From Verrucomicrobiales bacterium (GTDB lineage Bacteria; Verrucomicrobiota; Verrucomicrobiia; Limisphaerales; UBA11358), in NCBI GenBank assembly GCA_028712475.1, contig JAQTQB010000001.1, positions 394,180 to 458,179 of the forward strand: DNA of 64,000 nucleotides, read 5' to 3'. Shown piece after piece: positions 15,910 to 24,107 of this stretch. The position numbers and the translations under genes were made by a program. Position 1 is the first letter of the stretch; every line of letters begins with the position of its first letter. The notes beneath the pieces are model-generated. The model did no database searches, was not told the DNA's origin, and saw nothing but the letters and a program-made list of their open reading frames with translations.

Positions 15910-17511
15910 GTGAACATCACGGAAGAAATCCAGCGGCGACGCACGTTCGCCATCATTTCGCATCCCGACGCGGGCAAAACCACGTTGACGGAGAAGCTGC
16001 TGCTTTACGGCGGCGCGGTGCAGCTGGCCGGCTCCGTGACTGCGCGCAAAAACCAGCGCGCCACCACCTCCGACTGGATGGAATTGGAAAAGAAACGCGG
16101 CATCTCCATCAGCTCGACCGTGCTTCAGTTCGATTACGACGGCTACCGGCTCAACCTGCTCGACACGCCCGGCCACAAGGATTTTTCCGAGGACACCTAT
16201 CGCGTGCTGACCGCCGTGGACGCCGTGGTGATGGTGATTGATTCCGCGAAAGGCATCGAGCCGCAGACGCGAAAGCTTTTTGAGGTTTGCCGCCAGCGTG
16301 GCGTGCCGATCTTCACGTTCATGAACAAGTGTGATCGCCCGATGAAAAATCCGCTGGAGCTGATTGACGAACTCGAGCGCGTGTTGGGCATCGGCGCGTT
16401 TCCTGTGAACTGGCCCATCGGCAACGGCCCGGAATTTCAGGGCATCTACGACCGGCAGACCAGGACGATGCACACGTTTGAGCGCGTCGTGGGCGGCAAA
16501 CATCGCGCGCCCGTGGTCGTAGGCGGACTGCATGATCCCGAGGTGCGCGGCAATTTGAGCGAAGCTGAATTCAGCAAAACTCTCGAAGAACTGGAAATGC
16601 TCGAACACGCCGGGAATGAATTCGATGAAGCCGCCGTGCTCGCAGGCAAAACGACGCCGGTGTTCTTCGGCAGCGGCGTGAATAATTTCGGCGTGCAACT
16701 GCTGCTCGACGGTTTCCTGAAACATTCGCCCGCACCGAAATCACGCGTGATGGGCGGCATTGAGATCGCGCCGGAAAATCCCGCGTTCTCCGGTTTCATC
16801 TTCAAGATCCAGGCGAACATGGATCCGAAGCACCGCGACCGCATCGCGTTCATCCGCGTCTGCTCCGGCAAGTTCGACCGCGACATGACCGTGCATCATT
16901 CGCGCTCCGAGAAAAAAGTGCGCCTGTCCAGTTCGCACAAACTGTTCGGCAACGAACGCGAAACCGTGGACGAAGCGTATCCCGGCGATGTCATCGGCCT
17001 CGTGGGCCACGACAGCTTTGGCATCGGCGACACGCTGACGACCGATCCAAAAATTCTCTACAAGGAAATCCCGCGCTTCACGCCCGAGGCGTTTTCGTAT
17101 CTGCACAATCCGAACACGGGGAAATACAAACAATTTCGCCAGGGCCTCGAACAGCTTTTGCAGGAAGGCGTCATCCAGGCGTTGTATCTCCGCAACTCGT
17201 CGGTCAAAACGCCGTTGCTGGCCGCCGTCGGCCCGCTGCAATTTGAAGTCGTGCAATTCCGTCTCGAAAGCGAATACGGCGCGGAATCCCGTCTCGAAGC
17301 CGCGCCGTGGAGCGTCGTCCGCTGGCTGCCAACCGACATCAAGGAAGAAGAACTCGACGCGCTTTCGCTCCCGACCGGCGCAAAGCTCGCCTATGACATC
17401 GGCAAAAATGCCGTCATCCTTTTCCAGAACGAGTGGTCGGCCAACTACTTCGGTGAGACGAACAAGAACACGCCGCTGTCGGCGCTGCCCGTGCAAACGG
17501 CGAAAGAATAA
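15910..17511 (+). CDS. prfC: Peptide chain release factor 3
   Basis: 533 residues from the GTG at 15910 (NITEEIQRRRTFAIISHPDAGKTTLTEK), which matches the usual RF3 start. GTPase motifs: HPDAGKTTLTEKLLL, a RGISISSTVLQFD switch I, DTPGHKDFSEDTYR and MNKCDRP. RF3 recycles RF1/RF2 from terminating ribosomes. A frame open from 15871 would add 13 residues encoded by the promoter motif. Confidence 0.96.
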   Translation: MNITEEIQRRRTFAIISHPDAGKTTLTEKLLLYGGAVQLAGSVTARKNQRATTSDWMELEKKRGISISSTVLQFDYDGYRLNLLDTPGHKDFSEDTYRVLTAVDAVVMVIDSAKGIEPQTRKLFEVCRQRGVPIFTFMNKCDRPMKNPLELIDELERVLGIGAFPVNWPIGNGPEFQGIYDRQTRTMHTFERVVGGKHRAPVVVGGLHDPEVRGNLSEAEFSKTLEELEMLEHAGNEFDEAAVLAGKTTPVFFGSGVNNFGVQLLLDGFLKHSPAPKSRVMGGIEIAPENPAFSGFIFKIQANMDPKHRDRIAFIRVCSGKFDRDMTVHHSRSEKKVRLSSSHKLFGNERETVDEAYPGDVIGLVGHDSFGIGDTLTTDPKILYKEIPRFTPEAFSYLHNPNTGKYKQFRQGLEQLLQEGVIQALYLRNSSVKTPLLAAVGPLQFEVVQFRLESEYGAESRLEAAPWSVVRWLPTDIKEEELDALSLPTGAKLAYDIGKNAVILFQNEWSANYFGETNKNTPLSALPVQTAKE

Positions 17512-17595
17512 AATTGTGAATTTGTTGAATCGGCGGGGCAAGTGATCGCAACGCAAAAACTTTGACACGAATTGCACGGATTAACGCGAATTCAA

Positions 17596-17714
17596 ATACG
17601 CTGAAGGCGTAATGGAAATTAGCCTAGGGTTGTGAGGAACGAACTACCCTAGGAAACGTCCCACAAAATAATTCTCCCTCTCCTCGCCAAACGAGGGCCG
17701 GGGTGAGGAGTCGA
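17596..17714. repeat. Left inverted repeat of the helicase cassette
   Basis: 119 bp. Reading inward: GCTGAAGGCG, GGAAATTAGCCTAGGGTTG, ACTACCCTAGG, CGTCCCACAAAATAATTC, TCCCTCTCCTCG and GGCCGGGGTGAGGAGTCGA. The same blocks occur in the same order, inverted, at 21112-21243. The CCTAGGGTTG...GAGGAACGA...CTACCCTAGG stem is related to the repeats around the Y1 transposase. A degenerate ACACGAATT-type tandem stretch sits just outside (17565-17592). Confidence 0.88.
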
Positions 17715-17770
17715 ACATTGAGAGGCCATTCCTTGCTGAAACTCACAGTTTCTTGTTATCGTCACCGCCG

Positions 17771-20700
17771 ATGGCTCTGGAAGATGACATTCTCGCAGCA
17801 CTCACGCGTGAACCGGGTTTGAAAGGCCGGGAAATCGCGAGCCGTCTTGGTTTGGACAAGAGCTTTGTCAATTCGACGCTCTACAAACTCCGGCTGCGGA
17901 AACTCGCATGGCAAGACAGCGGCTATCGCTGGTTTCTCAAGTCTGCCAGTCGTGAGTCTGGCCAGACCGCCCAGCCCCAACTTGACACGCCGTTGACGAA
18001 GTTGAGCCGTTATTATCTTCACTGCCTCAGTCTGGATGACGAGAGTGGGGTCAGTTTGTTCGCTCAGTCTCGGTTTTCGCCGGAATACATCGAACTGCCA
18101 GTTCTCCCCGAGTTCGATCCTGAAGAACGCAGCCTCGCGAGCTTCACCGGAGTTTCGGAGTTATTTCAACGGTTGCGAACTTCTGCGAGTCGTCAAGTGC
18201 CTTATCTCGGTTATCCAGTCCGGTTAAGAGCGCACCGGTCAGAAAAGGGTTGGGAAGGATTTTTTGTCGAGCCGGTGTTTCTTTTTGATTTCACAGATGA
18301 CGCGCTCCAGAGAGGCGCAGACCCTGCGCTTACTGGCGAATTGCCAACCTTCAATTTTCGCGTTCTGAAATCCCTCGCAATGGGCGACGACTCGCAAATC
18401 ATGGACGAAGCCGCGCGGCTTGCAGAGGAGCTTGGATTTTCTGAAGCCGAGCCACCGGAACTGGATGAGTTCATAGCGCGGCTGGTTCAAATTCGAGAGG
18501 ATTGGGATTGGAAAGAGGAAATGAATCCCGCGAGCCTTTCATCGGGAACACCTCTTAGCCAAATCAGTGACGGCGGAATTTACAACCGGGCTATTGTGTT
18601 CGGCTGCGAGCGCTCGCCATTCACAAAAGGGCTCGAACAAGAACTGGCAGAGCTGCAAAAGAAAACTGAAGAAGCATATCGTCCCACTGCGCTCGGAGCT
18701 TGGTTGCGCCGTGATTTCACGTCGTTTCGAGCGCCCGCCGCTCAAGAATCGGAGTTGCTTGAACCGCTTCCACTCAATTCAGAACAACGTGAAGCCATTG
18801 AAAAGGGGCTTTCACTTCCGCTGACCGTTATCACTGGCCCGCCGGGAACAGGAAAATCGCAAGTTGTTTCGACGCTGCTGGTCAATGCTGCAAAGCGAGG
18901 ACTGCGAGTTCTGTTTGCCAGCAAAAACAATAAGGCGGTGGATGTAGTTGAGACACGCGTGAATGCTTTGGGGTCGCGCCCAATCTTGTTGCGTCTTGGG
19001 CGCGGAGAATATCAGGCCAATCTTTCGCAATACCTCACAACCTTGCTCGCCAGTCGCGCGACGCCGGAAGATGAAGAGAATTTCCGTGAGGCACAAAGTG
19101 AATACGCCGCCTTGACCGTGAAGATTCGGGCGTTGCAGGACAGAGCGCAGGAGATTGTCGAGTTACGGAATACTGTGGATGCCGCAGAAAGGAAGGCCGA
19201 AACCGTCCGCAGCGAACTTGGCGAAGAACGGTTCAATCAATTCTGCTCGTTTGACGCGAACGGCCTTCAGCAGCAAGCAGAACGTCTTCTGGCGGTAGCA
19301 GAACATGCCTGCCGTGAGAGACAACCAATCTTCACACGGTTGTTCTGGTTTGCTTTTCGGAACGCCCGCATAGCCGCACTCTGTCGAGTCACGGAAGATG
19401 TTCGGAAGTCGCTTGAGTCCGTCGGAATCTCAGTTCCAACAAATCCAACTGCGGACACCCATGTGGCAGCTTGGATTGAAACTTCAGGTGAACTTCGCCG
19501 CCGGTCTGAACAGGTTCGCTTGACTTCGGCTTACTCGAAGCAACTGAATCTGCTGTCAGCGGGCGAGCGATTGGAAGACCTGACAAGCAAGTTGGTCGGC
19601 CTTAAGAACGATTGTGCTTCCAAGTCCATGCGAGTGTGGGAGGCGTGGCTGTGTCTCGCACCTGCCCGACTCAACCAATCTGACAGGAAGAATCTAGGTG
19701 ACTTCAACGCCGTGCTCAGGCTCTTGGTTCAAAGCGATGGGCAAGGGCAACGCGCTGGCCGCGATGTGTTCGCACGCTATTATCGTCTGTTTCCACATCT
19801 TGTAAGCCAGTTGCCTTGCTGGGCTGTGACTTCGTTATCGGCACGCGGTCGAATCCCGCTTGAAGCAGGATTCTTTGATCTTCTTGTTGTTGATGAGGCA
19901 AGTCAGTGCGACATCGCATCGTTGCTGCCGTTACTCTTCAGGGCGAAAGCGGCGGTAATCATCGGTGACCCGATGCAGCTCCGCCATATCAGCGCAATTT
20001 CCCCGCGACGCGACCGCGATCTTTTGCAGCAACATGGCTTGGCAGAAACACACATCAACTGGGCTTTCTCGGAGAATTCAGTTTTCGATCTGGCAAGCCC
20101 GCTTGCATCGGCTGACGACATTATCATGCTGCGGGATCACCACCGGTCACACGCCGACATCATTGGCTTCTCCAACGATCATTTCTACGGAGGCCGATTG
20201 CGCGTTGCGACAAACTATGATCGCCTGCGACGGCCCGCGCTTGATACACCGACAGTCCGATGGGTTCAGGTCGAAGGAACGGTCACGAAGCCCGGTTCAG
20301 GTGCGTTGAATGAAGCCGAGGCTAAAGCTGTCGTCTTGGAACTTGAACGCATGTTGGTGCGGCAGGGATACCGAGGCAGTGTCGGCGTTGTGACTCCGTT
20401 TCGCGCGCAGGCAAACAAAATCCGTGACTTGCTGCACGCGCATCCGCAAGCCAACCTGATGCTCAGAAATGGAGAGTTGCTTGTGGACACTGTTCACCGT
20501 TTTCAAGGCGACGAGCGAGACGTGATGATTTTCTCGCCCGTCGTGTCGCGAGCAATGCCGCAAGGCGCTTCAATCTTTTTGAGAAAGACCGGCAACCTGT
20601 TCAATGTGGCAATCACCAGAGCGCGAGCTACGCTGGTAGTCGTTGGAGATTTTGGCGCAGCCAAGAACTCCGACATCAAACACCTTTCCGCTTTTGCGAA

Positions 20701-21109
20701 CTATGTCGAGGGCGTGAACACAAACACACGTCATGCCGGGATGCGGGGACAAGAAAACTATGACGGCGGTCCGAACTTTCCAGCGGTCGCTCGTCCCGAA
20801 TTGGTTTCGGATTGGGAACGGGTGCTTTATACCAAACTTTACCAAGCTGGCCTCAGACCAATTCCGCAGTATGACGTGGAGAAATTCATTCTCGACTTCG
20901 CGTTAATTGCTGGCAATCGCCGGCTCGACATCGAGGTTGATGGCGAGCGATACCATAGGGACTGGACGGGTGAATTGTTGCGTCGCGATCAACTTCGGAA
21001 TATGCGACTCATCGAGCTTGGGTGGGACGTGATGCGCTTTTGGGTTTACGAACTCCGTGACAACATGCCGCAGTGCATTGAGCGCGTGAAGCGCTGGACG
21101 CGCGGATAG
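17771..21109 (+). CDS. wHTH-SF1 DNA/RNA helicase-Vsr-like nuclease
   Basis: 1112 residues from the ATG at 17771 (frame open from 17753). Residues ~1-60 form a winged helix (LAALTREPGLKGREIASRLGL). An SF1 helicase of the Dna2/Upf1 type follows: Walker A VITGPPGTGKSQVVSTLL (~351), a coiled-coil insert, DEASQCD (~703), IIGDPMQLRHI, HRFQGDERDVMIF (~906) and NVAITRARATLVVVGD (~944). Residues ~1030-1105 look like a DUF559/Vsr-type endonuclease (LDIEVDGERYHRD, RRDQLRNMRLIELGWDVMRFW). Proteins of this build occur as single-gene or paired defence factors, though a repair role is possible. It is bounded by ~120-130 bp inverted repeats and is less GC-rich than its neighbours, which suggests transfer. 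Confidence 0.85.
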   Translation: MALEDDILAALTREPGLKGREIASRLGLDKSFVNSTLYKLRLRKLAWQDSGYRWFLKSASRESGQTAQPQLDTPLTKLSRYYLHCLSLDDESGVSLFAQSRFSPEYIELPVLPEFDPEERSLASFTGVSELFQRLRTSASRQVPYLGYPVRLRAHRSEKGWEGFFVEPVFLFDFTDDALQRGADPALTGELPTFNFRVLKSLAMGDDSQIMDEAARLAEELGFSEAEPPELDEFIARLVQIREDWDWKEEMNPASLSSGTPLSQISDGGIYNRAIVFGCERSPFTKGLEQELAELQKKTEEAYRPTALGAWLRRDFTSFRAPAAQESELLEPLPLNSEQREAIEKGLSLPLTVITGPPGTGKSQVVSTLLVNAAKRGLRVLFASKNNKAVDVVETRVNALGSRPILLRLGRGEYQANLSQYLTTLLASRATPEDEENFREAQSEYAALTVKIRALQDRAQEIVELRNTVDAAERKAETVRSELGEERFNQFCSFDANGLQQQAERLLAVAEHACRERQPIFTRLFWFAFRNARIAALCRVTEDVRKSLESVGISVPTNPTADTHVAAWIETSGELRRRSEQVRLTSAYSKQLNLLSAGERLEDLTSKLVGLKNDCASKSMRVWEAWLCLAPARLNQSDRKNLGDFNAVLRLLVQSDGQGQRAGRDVFARYYRLFPHLVSQLPCWAVTSLSARGRIPLEAGFFDLLVVDEASQCDIASLLPLLFRAKAAVIIGDPMQLRHISAISPRRDRDLLQQHGLAETHINWAFSENSVFDLASPLASADDIIMLRDHHRSHADIIGFSNDHFYGGRLRVATNYDRLRRPALDTPTVRWVQVEGTVTKPGSGALNEAEAKAVVLELERMLVRQGYRGSVGVVTPFRAQANKIRDLLHAHPQANLMLRNGELLVDTVHRFQGDERDVMIFSPVVSRAMPQGASIFLRKTGNLFNVAITRARATLVVVGDFGAAKNSDIKHLSAFANYVEGVNTNTRHAGMRGQENYDGGPNFPAVARPELVSDWERVLYTKLYQAGLRPIPQYDVEKFILDFALIAGNRRLDIEVDGERYHRDWTGELLRRDQLRNMRLIELGWDVMRFWVYELRDNMPQCIERVKRWTRG

Positions 21110-21111
21110 GG

Positions 21112-21243
21112 TCGACTCCTCACCCCGGCCCTCTCCTCGTTCGGCGAGGAGAGGGAGAATTATTTTGTGGGACGCATCCTAGGGTAGTTCTTGCTTCGCG
21201 CGAGCAACCCTAGGCTAATTTCCTTAGCGCCTTCAGCGCATAT
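21112..21243. repeat. Right inverted repeat of the helicase cassette
   Basis: 132 bp beginning 3 bp after the helicase stop. Its reverse complement aligns end to end with 17596-17714 with few substitutions and two short indels: a ~7 bp longer loop inside the CCTAGGG stem, and an extra GGAGA in the CTCTCCTCG hairpin. It contains TCCTCACCCCGGCCCTCTC, a repeat related to the insert in rsmH at 55.95-56.06 kb. Confidence 0.88.
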
Positions 21244-21261
21244 AAAAGCGGCCTCCGTTCC

Positions 21262-21346
21262 TTTCCCGTCTTGTTCCCGCCTGATTATCTGCTACCGTTC
21301 ACGTTCTTGTGAAACTGATTTTACATTCTTTGGGCGGTTAAAAAAT
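21262..21346 (+). repeat. Duplicate of the ABC-F promoter region (shared motif, copy 2)
   Basis: CTTTCCCGTCTTGTTCCCGC followed by TGATTATCTGCTACCGTTCA repeats the sequence before the ABC-F gene at 22094-22135. The promoter-like core is TTGTTC at 21271-21276 and TACCGT at 21293-21298, 16 bp apart. It may now drive the APS-kinase-like gene. Confidence 0.65.
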
Positions 21347-21433
21347 ATGCCCACCATCATTTCCGCCTCCGAGATCGCCGTTAGCACGGCGACTGCGCAT
21401 CTTCCCGCAAAGATGGTAAGGGATTGCCAATAA
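21347..21433 (+). pseudogene. 5' fragment of an ABC-F gene
   Basis: ATGCCCACCATCATTTCCGC and the next codons (MPTIISASEIAV) repeat the start of the ABC-F gene at 22182 (MATIISASEITV). After ~12 codons the similarity ends and the frame stops at 21433. It is too short to be functional and is best read as a truncated duplicate left when the helicase cassette or the kinase gene arrived. Confidence 0.75.
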
Positions 21434-21492
21434 ATGATTGGGCGGAGGGCGGATCCATCCTTAAACTTGCCGGATCTAGAATTCAGTCAACC

Positions 21493-22047
21493 ATGATCGG
21501 CGAAATGATCACGACCAATTCCAAAGTTTTCTGGCTCTTTGGCCGTTCCGGTGCGGGCAAGACCACGCTCGCCCGGCGGTTGCAACAAGGCTTCAACAAC
21601 CGCAATATTCCGATGCTTTACCTGGACGGCGACGACATGCGCTCGGGCATCTGCGCCGACCTGGGCTTCAGCAGCGAAGCCCGGCTGGAGAATCACCGGC
21701 GGATCGCCGAAATCGCCCGGCTGGCGACGGAGCAGGGTTTAAGCGTCGTGGTGTCCACCATGGCCCCGGAACTGAAAGACCGGGATCGAGTGAAACAGGT
21801 GCTCACCGACCGGCTCGTCTGGGTTTACATCCACGCTTCCCTGAATGTGTGCATGCACCGCGATCCCAAGGGACTTTACCGGCGGGCGCAGGCCGGCAGC
21901 ATCCAGAATCTGATTGATTTTCCTTTTGATCCGCCCCGACCGGAAGAACGCCAGCACACGATTGACACCATGGCGCTGGACATTACGGGCGGATATGAAG
22001 CCCTCGCTGAACTGGCGTTTTTTCAACTGATTGATTACTCCATCTGA
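21493..22047 (+). CDS. cysC: Adenylylsulfate-kinase-like P-loop kinase
   Basis: 184 residues from the ATG at 21493, or 180 from 21505; upstream codons are not conserved in type. Walker A is FGRSGAGKTTLARRLQQGF, followed by YLDGDDMRSGICADLGFSSEARLENHRRIAEIARL, the APS-kinase pattern (DGDD-R-G and the ENxRR helix), and a lid region HRDPKGLYRRAQAGSIQNLIDFPFD. CysC phosphorylates APS to PAPS for sulfate assimilation or sulfation. No other cys gene is near; kinases of this type also occur in capsule and polysaccharide loci. It lies between the ABC-F fragment and the intact ABC-F gene. Confidence 0.82.
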   Translation: MIGEMITTNSKVFWLFGRSGAGKTTLARRLQQGFNNRNIPMLYLDGDDMRSGICADLGFSSEARLENHRRIAEIARLATEQGLSVVVSTMAPELKDRDRVKQVLTDRLVWVYIHASLNVCMHRDPKGLYRRAQAGSIQNLIDFPFDPPRPEERQHTIDTMALDITGGYEALAELAFFQLIDYSI

Positions 22048-22104
22048 CGGGGCCGGCCATCCCGAATTCAAGGGGCGATGCGCCAGGCAACGCCTTTTCC
22101 CGTC

Positions 22105-22132
22105 TTGTTCCCGCCTGATTCTCTGCTACTGT
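22105..22132 (+). promoter_or_regulatory. ABC-F gene promoter (shared motif, copy 3)
   Basis: TTGTTC at 22105-22110, a 16-bp spacer, TACTGT at 22127-22132. Nearly the same as the motif ahead of prfC and of the ABC-F fragment. Both full-length downstream genes act on the ribosome. Confidence 0.55.
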
Positions 22133-22181
22133 CCGTGTTCCTTTGAAGACTAAAACAAATTCCGCAGCGGCTTGAACTGGC

Positions 22182-24107
22182 ATGGCCACCATCATTTCCG
22201 CCTCTGAAATCACCGTTCGCTACGGTGACCGCGCCATCCTCGACGCCACCACGCTCGGCATCCAGGAAGGCGAACGCCTCGGGCTCGTCGGTCGTAATGG
22301 CGCGGGCAAGACGACGTTCCTGCGCATTCTTGCCGGCCTGCAAGCGCCCGACATCGGCGAAGTCGCACGCCAGCGCGATCTCGTCGTCAGTTATCTGCCG
22401 CAGGATTTCATGCTGGATGCCTCGAAGTCCGTGGAGGAAAACATCCGCGACGGCGCGAAGCCCGTGCTGGATCTGATCGCGGAATTTGAATCGCTGCCGC
22501 ACGACTCAAAGCGTCACGAGTTTCTGGAGCATCGCATCCAGGCCCTGGAAGGCTGGACGCTCGACACCCGCATCCAGATTGCGATGGCGCACTTGAACTG
22601 TCCCGCCAGCGACCGGCGCGTTGACACACTTTCCGGCGGTGAGAAACGCCGCGTCGCCATGTGCCGCGCGGTGGTTTCGCTGCCCGACTTTCTGATTCTC
22701 GACGAGCCGACAAACCATCTCGACCCCGAATCCATCGAATGGGTCGCGGAATTTCTCGACGAATTTCATGGCACGTTTCTCGTCGTGACGCATGACCGCT
22801 ATTTTCTGGATCGCGTGGTGAAGCGCATGATCGAGTTGTCCGACGGGAAATTTTTCTCGCACGACGGCAATTACACCGAATACCTGCTCGCCAAGGCCGA
22901 GCGGCAAGCCGCTGACGCGACCGTGGAACACAAGCGCCAGATGTTTCTGAAAAAGGAACTCGCCTGGGTGCGCCAGGGTCCTCGCGCCCAACGCAGCAAG
23001 CAGAAGGATCGTTTTGAGCGATACTACGACACCGCCGCACAAGCTGGCCCGGTGATCGAGGAAGACGTGGAGCTTTGCATTCCACCGCCGCCGCAACTGG
23101 GTAATCGCACGGTTGAGGTTGCGGATTTGGGCATGACGATTGGCGGGAAAAAGTTGTTTTCCGGCTTCTCCTTCAACTTTGCGAACGGCCAGCGCATCGG
23201 CGTTTGCGGGCGGAACGGTCTGGGCAAAACCACGCTGCTCAAGGCCATCATCGGCCAGTTGCCGCCGACCGAAGGCACGGTCAAGATCGGCCAGCTCACG
23301 AAATTCAACTACGTGGACCAAGGGCGTCTGCACCTGAACGAAGAAAACACGGTGATGGACGAAGTCGCCGAGGGCCGGGAGTTCGTGCAATGGGGCGACG
23401 ACAAAATTTCCGTGCGTTCCTATCTCAAAAGATTTTTGTTCTCGGATGATCGCATCACAACCCAGGTGAAAAAATTGAGCGGCGGCGAACGCAGCCGGTT
23501 GTTGCTCGCGCAGGTTTTAAAAAATGGCGGCAACTTCCTGATTCTCGACGAACCGACGAACGATCTGGACCTGCCGACGTTGCGTGTGCTGGAGGAAGCG
23601 TTGATCGCATTCACCGGCATGGTGCTGGTGGTGAGCCATGACCGCTATTTTCTTAACCGCGTCTGCACGGACATCCTGGCGTTTGAAGGCGACGGCAGGA
23701 TTCATCACAGCGTCGGTGACTACGATTATTACCTGGAGAAGAAAAAGAAGGCGGAGGCATCGGCGGCCCGGCAGAGCGCCGCCATTCTCGCGACCAATAA
23801 ATCAGAAGCGCTTGCCCGCGAAGCCGCCAAGCCGAAAACGAAGCTGCGCAAACTGTCCTTCAAGGAGCAACGCGAACTCGAAGGCATGGAGGCGCAGATT
23901 CATGCGCTTGAGGCCGAAGTAACGCGCATCGAAGGTTTGTTCGCCGACCCAGAATTTTTCCGCAAGCACGCGGCGCAGGTCAACCAGCTCACACACGAAC
24001 TCGACGCGGCGAAGGCAAATGTGCCGAAGCTTTACGCGCGCTGGGAAGAGCTGGAGGCCATCAAGTCGGCAAGCGAAGTGACTGTCCCGGCAGCGCGAGC
24101 GACTTGA
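22182..24107 (+). CDS. uup: ABC-F ATPase, Uup-like
   Basis: 641 residues with two ABC ATPase domains and no membrane segments. Domain 1: VGRNGAGKTTFLRILAGL, LSGGEKRRVAMCRAVV, FLILDEPTNHLD. Domain 2: CGRNGLGKTTLLKAIIGQL, LSGGERSRLLLAQVL, FLILDEPTNDLD. A linker of the P-site-tRNA-interaction type joins them, and the C-terminal ~90 residues (RELEGMEAQIHALEAEVTRIEGLF) form the coiled coil typical of Uup. ABC-F proteins act on stalled ribosomes; Uup also affects transposon excision. The 3' end overlaps the convergent DUF455/ATP-grasp gene by 76 bp. Confidence 0.93.
   Translation: MATIISASEITVRYGDRAILDATTLGIQEGERLGLVGRNGAGKTTFLRILAGLQAPDIGEVARQRDLVVSYLPQDFMLDASKSVEENIRDGAKPVLDLIAEFESLPHDSKRHEFLEHRIQALEGWTLDTRIQIAMAHLNCPASDRRVDTLSGGEKRRVAMCRAVVSLPDFLILDEPTNHLDPESIEWVAEFLDEFHGTFLVVTHDRYFLDRVVKRMIELSDGKFFSHDGNYTEYLLAKAERQAADATVEHKRQMFLKKELAWVRQGPRAQRSKQKDRFERYYDTAAQAGPVIEEDVELCIPPPPQLGNRTVEVADLGMTIGGKKLFSGFSFNFANGQRIGVCGRNGLGKTTLLKAIIGQLPPTEGTVKIGQLTKFNYVDQGRLHLNEENTVMDEVAEGREFVQWGDDKISVRSYLKRFLFSDDRITTQVKKLSGGERSRLLLAQVLKNGGNFLILDEPTNDLDLPTLRVLEEALIAFTGMVLVVSHDRYFLNRVCTDILAFEGDGRIHHSVGDYDYYLEKKKKAEASAARQSAAILATNKSEALAREAAKPKTKLRKLSFKEQRELEGMEAQIHALEAEVTRIEGLFADPEFFRKHAAQVNQLTHELDAAKANVPKLYARWEELEAIKSASEVTVPAARAT

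Noticed and set aside
17565..17592. ACACGAATT-type tandem stretch as a further heptamer element
   Set aside because: Period is 9-10 bp, only three degenerate units, and no inverted partner was found.
21191..21433. 80-codon frame starting inside the right inverted repeat
   Set aside because: Its only recognisable part is the ABC-F 5' fragment at 21347; the rest is repeat and promoter sequence.
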